Positions 45,589 to 55,800 of a stretch of 64,000 nt of DNA are shown here, one piece after another. The position numbers were made by a program, and so were the translations under genes. This DNA is from Eucalyptus grandis (Eukaryota; Streptophyta; Magnoliopsida; Myrtales; Myrtaceae). Numbering within the stretch: the stretch's first letter is position 1; the number at the start of each line of letters is the position of its first letter. The notes under the pieces are model-generated. The model was not told the origin of the DNA, searched no databases, and was given only the letters and a program-made list of their open reading frames with translations. The stretch is taken from assembly GCF_016545825.1 (NCBI RefSeq), contig NC_052618.1:878001-942000 (forward strand), given 5' to 3'.

Positions 45589-45985
45589 TCACTTCCATGG
45601 AAAACAATCAGTGAAGTCTCCAGTGTTTTGATCAGGCCTACAAGGACCATTGGACGTGATCTTCCAAACACAAATGTCACAATTATCTTCGTCCCTCTTT
45701 TGCACATATATATCAAAATTGTAAATATGATGACTATTTGGCCATTGAAAGCTACAAAAAAACAGTGTTGTCCCCCCAGAAATTGGGTTTAAATGAGAAT
45801 CCCCAATCGGTCGTTGTTATTGTATGGTATCCGAGATCATCGTCCTTGGATTTGCAATGAGTCTCTATAGGAGGTGTGCCTGGCAACCTGTTTTGGATTA
45901 CAACATGTGTCTTGCACCAAACATCTCCTACCCAACTAGCTAGCAACAAAGAACAAATAAACATGAGCTTATTTGATGAACTCAT
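45589..45985 (-). pseudogene. SPH pseudogene, one-base frameshift (copy 4)
   Basis: Nearly identical to the intact copy at 49.7 kb. The open frame starts at 46021, but by comparison and by the TATA-like box (46026-46035) the start is probably the M of MSSSNKLM at 45985. Signal peptide, HCKSKDDDLGYHTIT and FKPNFWG are intact. A run of six C on the + strand (45772-45777), against five in the intact copy, shifts the frame just before the FFCSFQWP motif and gives a premature stop. The remaining sequence (CDICVWKI, GPC, CFPWK and a stop at 45589-45591) is otherwise well kept. The break is therefore recent or, less likely, an assembly error in a homopolymer. Confidence 0.88.
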
Positions 45986-46039
45986 CATTAAAGGATATCT
46001 TTGCTCCAGTTTCAACATCATTTAGCTATTTAAGGATGA

Positions 46040-46734
46040 AGAATGGAGGATGGGAGATGTCGCCAACTTGCCATTACCATATTACCTTTTAGTTTTTAAT
46101 CCTTCTTACTCTGGATTCCCATATTACCTTTTACATTTCCTTTTTTTTCTTAAATTGGGATAAGAATTTGCTCCAAATCAAGTATGTTTATCTTTTACAG
46201 AGATTAATTAAAGTATAGAAAATAAAGACATGGCTGTTTTCATTACCCATTTGTTTTTTTTCTTCATTTTTGGTCCATACTGCCTTTTGTGTTTCCATAT
46301 TACCGTTCTATTTCTTGTTCCTTTTTTATTTTGGGATAAAATTACCATATTACCTTTTATTTGAGTTTATTCCATATATGGATATCGCACGATAGAATTT
46401 TTGTCTTTTACACCGCAGCAAGATCCCCATGTGCAAGATAATGTGTGGTGTAATTTTGCCATCCACAACGGTTCCACCTTTCGTGTATTTCTACTTACCC
46501 GAAAAATCGAATATTGGTTTTTAAATCTATGATCCTTTCCTCCACCAAAGATCCTCCTTAGCTCGTATGAATCTCAGAACACTTTGTCACTTTTTTTTTA
46601 TATGATAATCAACTCTCTTAATTGTTTAAATATTGAGAAAATCACATAAATAATCCCTGAACTTCGACCTAATATGCAATATGATATCTTAACTTTTAAT
46701 TTATTTAATATGGTCCATAAACTTTAATCGGAAA
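46040..46734. other. SPH-unit flank, no gene
   Basis: TTACCTTTTA repeats typical of the SPH promoter side, then AT-rich DNA. At 46567-46590 it holds the empty counterpart (GTATGAATCTCAGAACACTTTGTC) of the SINE insertion site in unit B. Confidence 0.5.
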
Positions 46735-47295
46735 AAGTATCAAAAAAATCCTAAACCTATTGCATTTGTACCAATTTAATCCTAAACTTTTCTATTTGAT
46801 CAATTTAGTCTTAAACATTTTCATAATGGTATTAATTCAGTTTATTTAGCTGATTTTGGCCGGCTAGCTCTAACGTGCACACTAGCTAGTAGTTGGATGC
46901 TGACATAGCAAATTTTTAATGAATTTTTTTTCAAATTTTTATTAATATTTTTCTCTTCTTCTTTTTTCTTTTCTTCTCAAAGCCTTGCCGGAGGCTCGCC
47001 AACCATTGCGAGGACAATCTAAGGAAGGAGAAGAGAGAAAAGAAAAGGAAAAGAAAAAAATTAATAAAAAATTCGAAAAAATTAAAATTATTTAAAAATT
47101 GCCACGTAGACATTTAGCCATTGGCCGGCATCCAAAACACTACTAACTGGCATCCACATCAAAGCCGATCAGTCAAAATTAGCTAGATAGTCTGAATTGG
47201 TACAAATATGAAAATATTTAGGATTGAATTGATACAATTGAAAGATTTATGACTAAATTGATATTGATACAATAGGTTTAGGACTTTTGGTTCTT
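46735..47295. mobile_element. TIR element with a short polyY-core-polyR centre
   Basis: The left end reads AAATCCTAAACCTATTGCAT and the right end, reverse-complemented, AAGTCCTAAACCTATTGTAT: matching inverted ends. The centre has a polypyrimidine tract (46950-46978), GCC..GCCGGAGGCTCGCC and then a polypurine tract (47020-47060). The counterpart in unit B is 51015-51620. No coding sequence. Confidence 0.65.
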
Positions 47296-47961
47296 TTTTC
47301 AATTTTAGTTTATGTAAAATATGGTCCCTAAAATTTTAATTATTTAATATAGTTCTTGAACTTTTAATATATGTTCAATATATTCGCGGACTATATGAAA
47401 ATATTTAATAATATCCCCAATCTTAGATTAATAAAAGGATTATATCGAACATATTTATATAGTTCAAGGACTATATTGAATATATATCATAAGTACAAAA
47501 ATCACACTAAACAAAGCTTGGATATGCTTTATAGAATTTCATTCACCACATACTCTCTTGAAGCTCTAAAATAGCATCATAACGTTAAATCTTTCAATTC
47601 AAGTGTGATATTCGACATCACTCAAGTGAATGTTTTTCCTTTAAAATTTATATGATTTAAAATGATCGTTTAAAAAGTTAAGCACTAAAAATAAGAGTTA
47701 GTTAGTGTGATTCAACCATCAAATTCGCCGTACTTTTCATGAGTCATGCGCAAAAGAAAATCGACATGAGAAAAAGTAAATAAAAATGAGGATATCGAAA
47801 CTTTTCTTCTGCTAAAGATCTTTATTTGACGGGATTATAATTCTGAAAATTTACTAAAAGCGAGGCGAAAACCGAATTTTTCCCTAGATATATAGAAAAA
47901 TGAGGGCAATGTTAGATATGATGATGAGTTATAATGATCAGTAGAAAGTCCAATAAACCAT

Positions 47962-48013
47962 GAAAATAAAATATATTGGTCCTTCCATGAAAGGACCAAT
48001 ATATTTTATTTTC
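47962..48013. repeat. Perfect 23-bp inverted repeat at the end of unit A
   Basis: GAAAATAAAATATATTGGTCCTT-type arms at 47962-47984 and 47991-48013 with a 6-bp spacer. Unit B has only the left arm, preceded by a 13-bp local duplication (TAAACCATGAAAA). The palindrome therefore sits exactly where the similarity between the units ends. Confidence 0.85.
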
Positions 48014-49720
48014 CCATAAAACATTAGAAGTGCAATAGTAAATTTTAAAAATAATAAATTTTGTCCACATCAGTGTTGGCAGTGCCACAAAGGATAGTCA
48101 GCATTCATGTCAGCAAATTCCAGTCAAAATTGGCCGAGTTGACTTAATTGACAAAATGTTGAAAGGTTTAGAACTTAATTGACAAAGTTAAAATGTTTAT
48201 GACTGAATTGATAAAGATACAATAGATTTAGGGCTTTTTGAAAAAATTTCCTATGAAACATTAGAAGTGCCAAAAGTTTTCACCAACTCATTTAAATATC
48301 AAAACAAAGAAAAAACAATCAATTATGTGACAACTATAAATACAATTTTAATATGAGCTGGCATATGTTATTAAAAACCCAATCCACACTGAAATGGAAA
48401 ATGACATCACACGAGCCAATGTGGCTGGCTTGCCTAAAATGATGTTGCATGACTCCTAGGAGCACAAACGACTTCAATCCACCATCGCCAGCCACGACGA
48501 CTATATATGTTCAGAGCAAAATACAGAGTATCAGAAGGGAAGGACTCAGAAATCTCTAAACGGCCACAAAAATCTCTCTCGAATAATCGATTTTCAGAGG
48601 CTTCTCCCATCTTCATCCCCTCTCCGTCGCACCATCTCCGACCACCCGAAGCCGCTGCTCATCCACCGTCGCCAACCACCACAGGTTACAGCACAGAACC
48701 GAGCACATTTGCATACACAGAGAGCTCACCATGAATTTCCTCTCCCGGAACGATTCCTCCCGTTCACTCTTTGCCCTGTTTCTTGGCCACCGCCGGCGAA
48801 GTGCTCAAACCTTGGTCAACACTGCCTCCTTCAACGATTCCAGTCAGAAATGTTGCTCCTATGATCTCCCTACTCAGATCTGATCCTCATCTCCTTACTA
48901 AAAGATTTTGGGAATTTCATTGAATTGGCAAATTAGGATTTAGAAATTTGGGATTGAGACATTTTTTTTATGCATTACATCGTAAGGTTTTTATTGCATA
49001 GCCTTATATAAGTCTGCTTGAATTGGTTACTTTTATCGTCCTAGTGCGATGCTTCGCCTTATAGATATGCACAGGCAAAAAGGGTTGCATGAGACAACAT
49101 TTTACTAAAAGAGAAAATGTACCAATAACGAGTGTTAGGTAAAATTAGCTTCACATACTCTCCAAACGAGAATTTCGTGATTCACAAAGAAAGGCAGTGT
49201 CCGGCGCCATACTCGCCCCTTAATTGACCTAGAATATGGACCTGGACAAGTCCTTAAACTATCCCATTTATCGGAGTCAACCCCAAACGTAAAATGGGGT
49301 AATGATAAACCGCCGGGGGTCAATTTAACCAATATTGGGAGATTCCCCCGGGCTTGATCCTCGCGATGAGGCCGCCTAGCATGTAGTCAACATGATGCAG
49401 GGTCCAGGACGCCTTACAAGGAAGAGGCGACTAGGTAGAGTCTATGCAAGGCGTAAGCGCCACTTCGTAATTCGTAAAAGGGTTATTCACTCCTCTGCAG
49501 TAAACCATTTGCCCTTGGGATTCACTTGTGACAACTATAAAGAAAAAAAAGATGCCAATCGAAAGAGAACTGATAAGAATATTAAAAGAAACAGACAACA
49601 TTTGAGAGTATATTGATAATAAAAAATAAAAAATAAAGTGAGATGATTTTTATTCTATCTTAGTTGTGATGTATAAGTTCATCACATCATTTTTTCGTAC
49701 CATACATTTACACGAGAGGT

Positions 49721-50116
49721 TCACTCCCATGGATAACAATCAGTGAAGTCTCCAGTGTTTTGATCGAGCCTACAAGGACCACTGGGCGTGATCTTCCAAA
49801 CACAAATGTCACAATTTTTTCCATCCCTCTTTTGCACATATATATCAAATTTGTAAATATGATGACCATTCGGCCATTGAAAGCTACAAAAAAACAGTGT
49901 TGTCCCCCAGAAATTGGGTCTCAATGAGAATTCCCAGCCACTCGTTGTTACCGTTTGGTATCCGAGATCATCGTCCCTGGATTTGCAATGAGTCTCTATA
50001 GGAGGTGTGCCTGGCAACCCGTTCTGGATTACAACTCGTGTCTTGCACCAAACATCTCCCACCCAACTAGCAAGCAACAAAGAACAAATAAACATGAGCT
50101 TATCCGATGAACTCAT
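49721..50116 (-). CDS. S1-type self-incompatibility-like secreted protein (SPH family), copy 5
   Basis: Single-exon gene. The frame opens at 50152, but those ATGs lie only 5 bp from the TATA-like box (50157-50166). The MSSSDKLM methionine (50116) matches the other copies and gives 131 aa. The signal peptide core is KLMFICSLLLASWVG. Mature landmarks are HCKSRDDDLGYQT, FFCSFQWPNGHHIYKFDIYVQ, CDICVWKITPSGPC and DCYPWE. It stops right after the PWE motif and lacks the LGRKPLM-type tail of copies 1-3. Unit A shares that shorter end, so it marks a sub-lineage. Probably secreted; role unknown. Confidence 0.87.
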   Translation of the reverse strand: MSSSDKLMFICSLLLASWVGDVWCKTRVVIQNGLPGTPPIETHCKSRDDDLGYQTVTTSGWEFSLRPNFWGTTLFFCSFQWPNGHHIYKFDIYVQKRDGKNCDICVWKITPSGPCRLDQNTGDFTDCYPWE

Positions 50117-50156
50117 CCTTAAAGGATATCTTTGCTCCAGTTTCAACATCATTTAG

Positions 50157-50166
50157 CTATTTAAGG
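50157..50166 (-). promoter_or_regulatory. TATA-like box of SPH copy 5
   Basis: CCTTAAATAG on the minus strand, 41 bp upstream of the chosen start and at the same place as in copies at 10.5 and 45.6 kb. Confidence 0.6.
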
Positions 50167-50668
50167 TTGAAGAATGGAGGATGGGGGATGTCGCCAGCTT
50201 GCCATTACCATATTACCTTTTAGTTTTTAATCCTTCCTACTCTGGATTCCCATATTACCTTCTACATGTTTCCCTTTTTCTTTTTTCTTTTTTAATTGGG
50301 ATAAGAATTTGCTCCAAATCAAGTATGTTTATCTTGTGCGGAGATTAATTAAAGTATAGAAAATGAAGACATCGCTGTTTTTATTACCCATTTGTTTTTT
50401 CCTTCATTTTTGGTCCATACTGCCTTTTGATTTTCCATATTACCGTTCTATTTCTTGTTCCTTTTTATTCTGGGATAAGAATTACCATATTACCTTTTAT
50501 TTGAGTTTATTCCATATATGGATATATTTTTGTCTTTTACCCCGCAGCAAGATCCCTATATGCCAGAGAATGTGTGGTGTAATTTTGCCATCCACAACGG
50601 TTGCACCTTTCGTGTATTTCCCTCCACCGAAGATCCTCTTCAGCTATGGTGAATCTCCAAAACACTTT

Positions 50669-50846
50669 TTTTTTTTTTTGACCTAGAAAACCCATACACC
50701 GTTAGTGGCGGATAAACCCTGGGGAGGACACGTGGAAACCACCACCACGTGCCCCCAGGCAAGGCCTCTAGCGACGCCCAGGATTCGAACGCTCGACCTT
50801 TTGCGAGAGGAAGAACACCCGCTCCAACGACACCACCATGAGGGGT
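50669..50846 (-). mobile_element. tRNA-derived SINE with target duplication
   Basis: On the minus strand it opens with GGTGGTGTCGTTGGAGCGGG (A-box-like) and a B box GTTCGAATCC (complement of 50781-50790). It ends TTTCTAGGTC plus an A-run (T-run on +, 50666-50679). It is flanked by 20-bp imperfect duplications, GGTGAATCTCCAAAACAC at 50648 and GGTAAATCTCCAAACAC at 50847. Unit A keeps the empty site. The end resembles the Au-type plant SINE family. Confidence 0.85.
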
Positions 50847-51014
50847 GGTAAATCTCCAAACACTTTGTCATTTCTTTTATATGATAATCAACTCTCTGAA
50901 TTGTTTAAATATTGAGAAAATCACATAAATAATTCCCAAACTTTGACTCAATATGTAATATGATATCTTAACTTTTAATTTGTTTAATATAGTTCATGAA
51001 CTTTAGTTGGGAAA

Positions 51015-51620
51015 AAATTTTAAAAAAATCTCGAACCTATTATATTGGTATCAATTTAATCATAAACTTTTTTATTAGATTAATTTAATCTTAAACATTT
51101 TCATAATGGTACTAATTCAGTTTATCCAACCAATTTTAGCGGCCAGCTCTAACGTGAACCCAAGCTAGTGGTTGAATGTTGACATGGCAAATTTTTAATT
51201 ATTTTTTTTTCAATTTTTTAGTAATATTTTTCTCTTTTTCTTATTTCTTTTCTTTGCAAAGCCTTGTCGAAGGCTCGCCAACCACTACCAGGACAATCTA
51301 AGGAGGAAGAAGGGAGAAAAGAAAAGGAAAAAAAAAAGAAAAACAAAAAGAAAAAAAAAAGTTAATAAAAATTTTGAAAAAAAATTAAAATTATTTAAAA
51401 ATTGCATGTTAATATTCAGCCATTGTCCGGCATTCAAGACACTACTAACTAATGTTCACATTAGCACCGACTAGTCAAAATTAGTAAGATAAATTGAATT
51501 AATACCAATATGAAAATATTTATGATTGAATTTGTACAATTGAAATATTTATGACTAAATCAATATCAATACAATATATTTATCTTTACCAAAAATACAA
51601 TATATTTATGACTTTTTGGT
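51015..51620. mobile_element. TIR element in unit B, counterpart of 46735-47295
   Basis: Same ends and the same polypyrimidine (51225-51257)/GCCTTGTCGAAGGCTCGCC/polypurine (51300-51360) centre as in unit A. The right part is affected by the 355-bp tandem duplication, so its limit is approximate. Confidence 0.55.
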
Positions 51621-52631
51621 ACTTTCTCCAACTTTAGTTTAAATGTACAATGTGGTCCAAAAACTTTTAATTATTCAATATAGTCCTTAAACTTTTAACA
51701 TATGTTCAATTTATCCACAAACTCTATGAAAACATTCAATAATATCTCCAATAATAGATTAATGGAATGATTATATTGAATATATATAAAAATACACTAC
51801 CGACTAATGTCCACATTAGCACCGACTAGTCAAAATTAGTAAGATAAACTGAATTAATACCAATATGAAAATATTTATGATTGAATTTGTATAATTGAAA
51901 TATTTATGACTAAATTGATATCAATACAATAGATTTAGGACTTTTTGATACTTTTTCCAACTTTAGTTTAAATGTACAATGTGGTTCAAAAATTTTTTAA
52001 TTATTTAATATAGTTTTGAACTTTGGATATATGTTCAATTTATCCACAAACTCTATGAAAAGATTCAATAATATCTCTAATCTTAGATTAATGAAATGAT
52101 TATATTTAATATGTATAAAAAGTACAAGAATCACATTGAACAAAACTTGGACGTATGCTTATAGAATTTCATTCACCACGTTTTCTTGTGAAGCTCTGAA
52201 AAAGGATCATAACGTTAAATCTTTCGATTTAAGTGTGATATCCGACATCACTCAAGTGAATGTTTTTCCTTTAAAAGATTTATATAATTTAAAATGATCG
52301 ATTGAAAAGTTAAGCACTAAAAGATAATTGCTAGTTAGTGCAATTCTACCATCAAATTTGTCGTGCTTCTCATGAGTCGTGGGCAAAGACAAATCGATAT
52401 GAGAAAAAATAAATAAAGATGAGGATATCGAAACATCTCTTCCACCTAAGATCTTTATTTGATGGGATTATAATTCTGAAAATTTACTAAAAGCGAGGCG
52501 AAAACCCAATTTTTCCCTAGATATATAGAAAACATGAGGGCAATGTTAGATATGATGATGAGTTATACCGATCAGTAGAAAGTCCAATAAACCATGAAAA
52601 TAAACCATGAAAATAAAATATATTGGTCCTT

Positions 52632-52827
52632 TCACGGTATTTTTATTTATCAAAAATAAATAATATATTAAAATAATTATACATTAATAAATGAAAAATA
52701 AAAATTTATTTATTTATTTATTTAATGGTATTTTTAAAAGAAAAATCCCATAAACACCTTCATCCGCCAACCACCTCACTCCCACTGAAAACCGAGTCGC
52801 TCCGGCGGAGCCACCCCTCGGAGAGCC
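52632..52827 (+). promoter_or_regulatory. Promoter-proximal and leader region of the CLPX gene
   Basis: AT-rich DNA with a TTTATTTATTTATTTATTTA tract (52706-52725) gives way at about 52745 to a C-rich leader ending in GAGAGCCATGTTC. No defined element can be named. Confidence 0.35.
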
Positions 52828-55800
52828 ATGTTCGCTGCCCTCCGCCGCTCCCGCGCCGCCCTCAACCGCCTCCTCCGCCTCCTCCTCCCCCGCCGCCGCC
52901 GCCGCCGCCGCCGCCGGGGCAGGACCTTCCGTCCCGCCGAGTTCCCCGCGACGATCGGCGCCGGCGCCGGCGCCTCGTCGTCGTCGTCCTCCCACCGCCG
53001 CGAGCAGCGGCGCCAGAAGTGGGGCGGGACCGAGTACGACCACATCAGGGCGGACGTGAACTGCCCGCGGTGCTCGAGGCAGATGCCTCTCCTCTTCTCC
53101 AACCGCCCGCTGTCCATCACCGGCCGGGAGCCCGGCGTCTACCAGGCCCTCAACCTCTGCCCCCACTGCCGGACCGCCTTCTACTTCCGGCCGTTCAAGC
53201 TGGAGCCCCTGCAGGGGAGCTTCGTCGAGATCGGCCGGGTCTCGCCTAAGGACTTGGAGCGGCGCCGCGACCGCGACCGCAACGCTCCGCCGCGCACGGA
53301 GAGCCGGGGTTGCGGCGAGGCGGCGGCGGAGGTCGGCGAGGAGGCCGCGGAGGAGGAGAAGGACGGAGGAGGTCGGGGAGGAGGAGGGGCGAAGCTGGGG
53401 AGGAAGCTGCCGACGCCGAAGGAGATTTGCAAGGGGCTCGACGAGTTCGTTGTGGGGCAGGAAATGGCGAAAAAGGTTCGATTTTTGAGATTATGATCGG
53501 GCAATTTCTTGTTTTTTTTTCCGGGGTTGATATACTTAGGAGCGAATTTGTGTAGAATTTGCGCGCTTTTTTGCGTCATGATAGGCATTGTGAAGAATTG
53601 GGGTTATGACCGATGTCAATTTGCGTGGTTGTCCTCTGACTGCAAGTTTAGATAGTTCTTTGCATGATGCTTATGATGATTGCATCTTGGAACTGCAATT
53701 TTGTCAGTTGAATCAGTCTTTGCTAGGCACTAAGATTCCGCCGTGAACAGGTTCTTGCCGTGGCAGTGTACAACCACTACAAGAGGATATATCACACCTC
53801 TCTTGGGAAAGAGTTAGTTTTCCTGCTCTTCCTGATTTATGTCAGTTGGTGTCCTTATAGCGCATAGATCTTCCTATTTATCTGTGTTTAGTCTGCTTTG
53901 AAATCTTGCGTGTATGTCAAAACTTGTTTATTTTTTATTATGCTCTTGATGAGGTGATTTCACTATATTGGCCTGAGCAATTGATGTCTTTACCAGGTCA
54001 GATGGGGAGTTATCTGTTGGTGATTTTGCTGATGATCATCGATATGTTTCCGTGGAGCTAGAGAAAAGCAATATACTATTGCTGGGTCCCACTGGCTCGG
54101 GTATGAACAGTACTTGTAATGTGTTGGTATTTGTCTTGCAGTTATAGGACATGTTGGGGGTCATAGGTTTGTGTGATTGTGGACTGATTAACTTCTGCCG
54201 TGGTTTTAAGGACAGGGAAGACATTGCTGGCAAAGACGCTAGCTCGCGTTGTGAGTGTCCCATTTGTAATTGCAGATGCCACGACATTGACAGAGGCAAG
54301 TAATCCTTGTCCTCGATCTCAGTGAAAAGTTCTTCATGCTGTTGGACAGTGCTGAACAATCTAACATCAGCATGGTAGTATAAGTAGAGATTATGATGTC
54401 TCAAATGATGTGCGATATTGAAAAAACTCACAAGATTTGAGATCAATGAGTTTATGGGAAAGTGCTCTGCCTTCTTATCATGGGTAAGAGAGGCAATTTT
54501 TTTGAGGTGACTAGGATAGCTGTAACATCACGATGTTTTTGTTATAGGCATGTAATCTTATGTAGGGCTGAGGCTCAATTTCTTAATAGATCATGGAGAA
54601 ACTATGGATCATGACTCTCAAGAAGCATATCAAATTTTGGATATCATTTGGACATCAACTCTTAGTTGCAAATACCTAAGCAGTTCTCATGTATTCCCCA
54701 AGGAGAAAATTTTGTTTGACTGAGTCTTCAGCAATGACAAGAGAATTGGACTGGCTATCTCAGTCACTAATGGACTTCTCCAGAGTTATTGATACAGATT
54801 CATATGCATAATGTTTTCTCCTTTTCCATTCAATTGCCACCTCCATGAATTCGTTCTGCAATTGCATGCCAGTTATTTTTGTTGTCATTTTTGTTGCCTA
54901 TAACGTTTACATGCATATCTGAGTTAAATTGATTCTCTCTCTGTCTCTCTCTGTCTCTCTCTCCAGGCAGGTTACGTTGGTGAAGATGTAGAGTCAATAA
55001 TGTATAAGCTGCTTGCGGTATGTTTAGAAGTACTCTTGCCAAACAAAAAGAAACCTCTTTTGGGATTTTTTCTTGGTTTCATCATCAAATATTGGCAGAA
55101 TAGTCATAACCTCCTAAAGATATGCATATAAAAGGCCACTTAAGTTGGTGGTTTTTCCTACTCCATGGGGCACTTCTGTGATTTGAAAGATTCATAATGG
55201 TGTTTTATGTGGTGATTTTTTGTGTTCAGGTTTCAACTAGGCAATTGTCATGGGCCAACAATCTCCTTTTTGAGTCTTCTAGACATCCTATTTTTTATAC
55301 AGGGGTTACTGTAATTTAAGCAATAATTAGTGACTTTTTAGAGATCTTTGGTGGAAATCAGCTGGGACATGAAATGATGTTGGTGAAAGATATAAAAAGA
55401 ATATTTTGTGAGAATAAGGGGTGAAAAAGGTTAACGGTGATGGGCCAAAACATTTCAGAACATTACAAGTTAGAAGGTGCTGTAAAAGGAAAATTAGATC
55501 TGAACAAATGCTACATGGTTGCAAAGCTAAGAATGCTTAACTGGCTCTAGAAATTTTTTAATGGTTGCAAGTTTCTGCTAATTTAGAGGACCAGATTTGA
55601 GGTGAATTTTTGTTTATTGCTAGTATTGTCTCACATACCATATAGGTGGGTTTTAGCGATAGGAGTGAAGAGCTATCTGCAATTGTATACACATCCATTC
55701 ATGTTTGCAGTATTTGAATATAGTTTAAGATTTGAAGTAATTTCTAGCTGCTCATGGCATGCCTTTTCAACATATTTATCAACCTCCAACTTATGTTATG

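Larger units (their letters stand above)
44299..47984. repeat. Segmental duplication, unit A (carries SPH pseudogene)
   Basis: It aligns collinearly with unit B (48335-52631), including SPH, both flanks and the MITE block. Examples: GACTCCTAGGAGCACAAACG at 44415 versus 48450, and a GCGAGGCGAAAACCGAATTTTTCCC-like phrase at 47860 versus 52493. Unit A lacks the SINE and the extra 355-bp repeat found in B. The regions 44440-44890 and 48480-48890 are CCACC/GCCGCC-rich and contain a conserved but unexplained open frame (44522-44749 and 48507-48734). Confidence 0.85.
48335..52631. repeat. Segmental duplication, unit B (carries intact SPH copy)
   Basis: See unit A. Unit B is about 600 bp longer because of the SINE at 50669-50846 and a tandem duplication of 355 bp (51440-51794 and 51795-52140, which share ATTAGCACCGACTAGTCAAA). 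The two units are separated by about 350 bp of MITE-like DNA. Confidence 0.85.

Noticed and set aside
50683..50871. Possible tRNA gene suggested by the B-box GGATTCGAAC
   Set aside because: Only A- and B-box promoter words are present. There is no cloverleaf, and flanking duplications plus an A tail identify a SINE.
52714..53166. Minus-strand 150-codon and plus-strand 174-codon frames over CLPX exon 1
   Set aside because: Shadows of a GC-rich exon. The frame from 52828 contains the conserved zinc site and joins the rest of ClpX.
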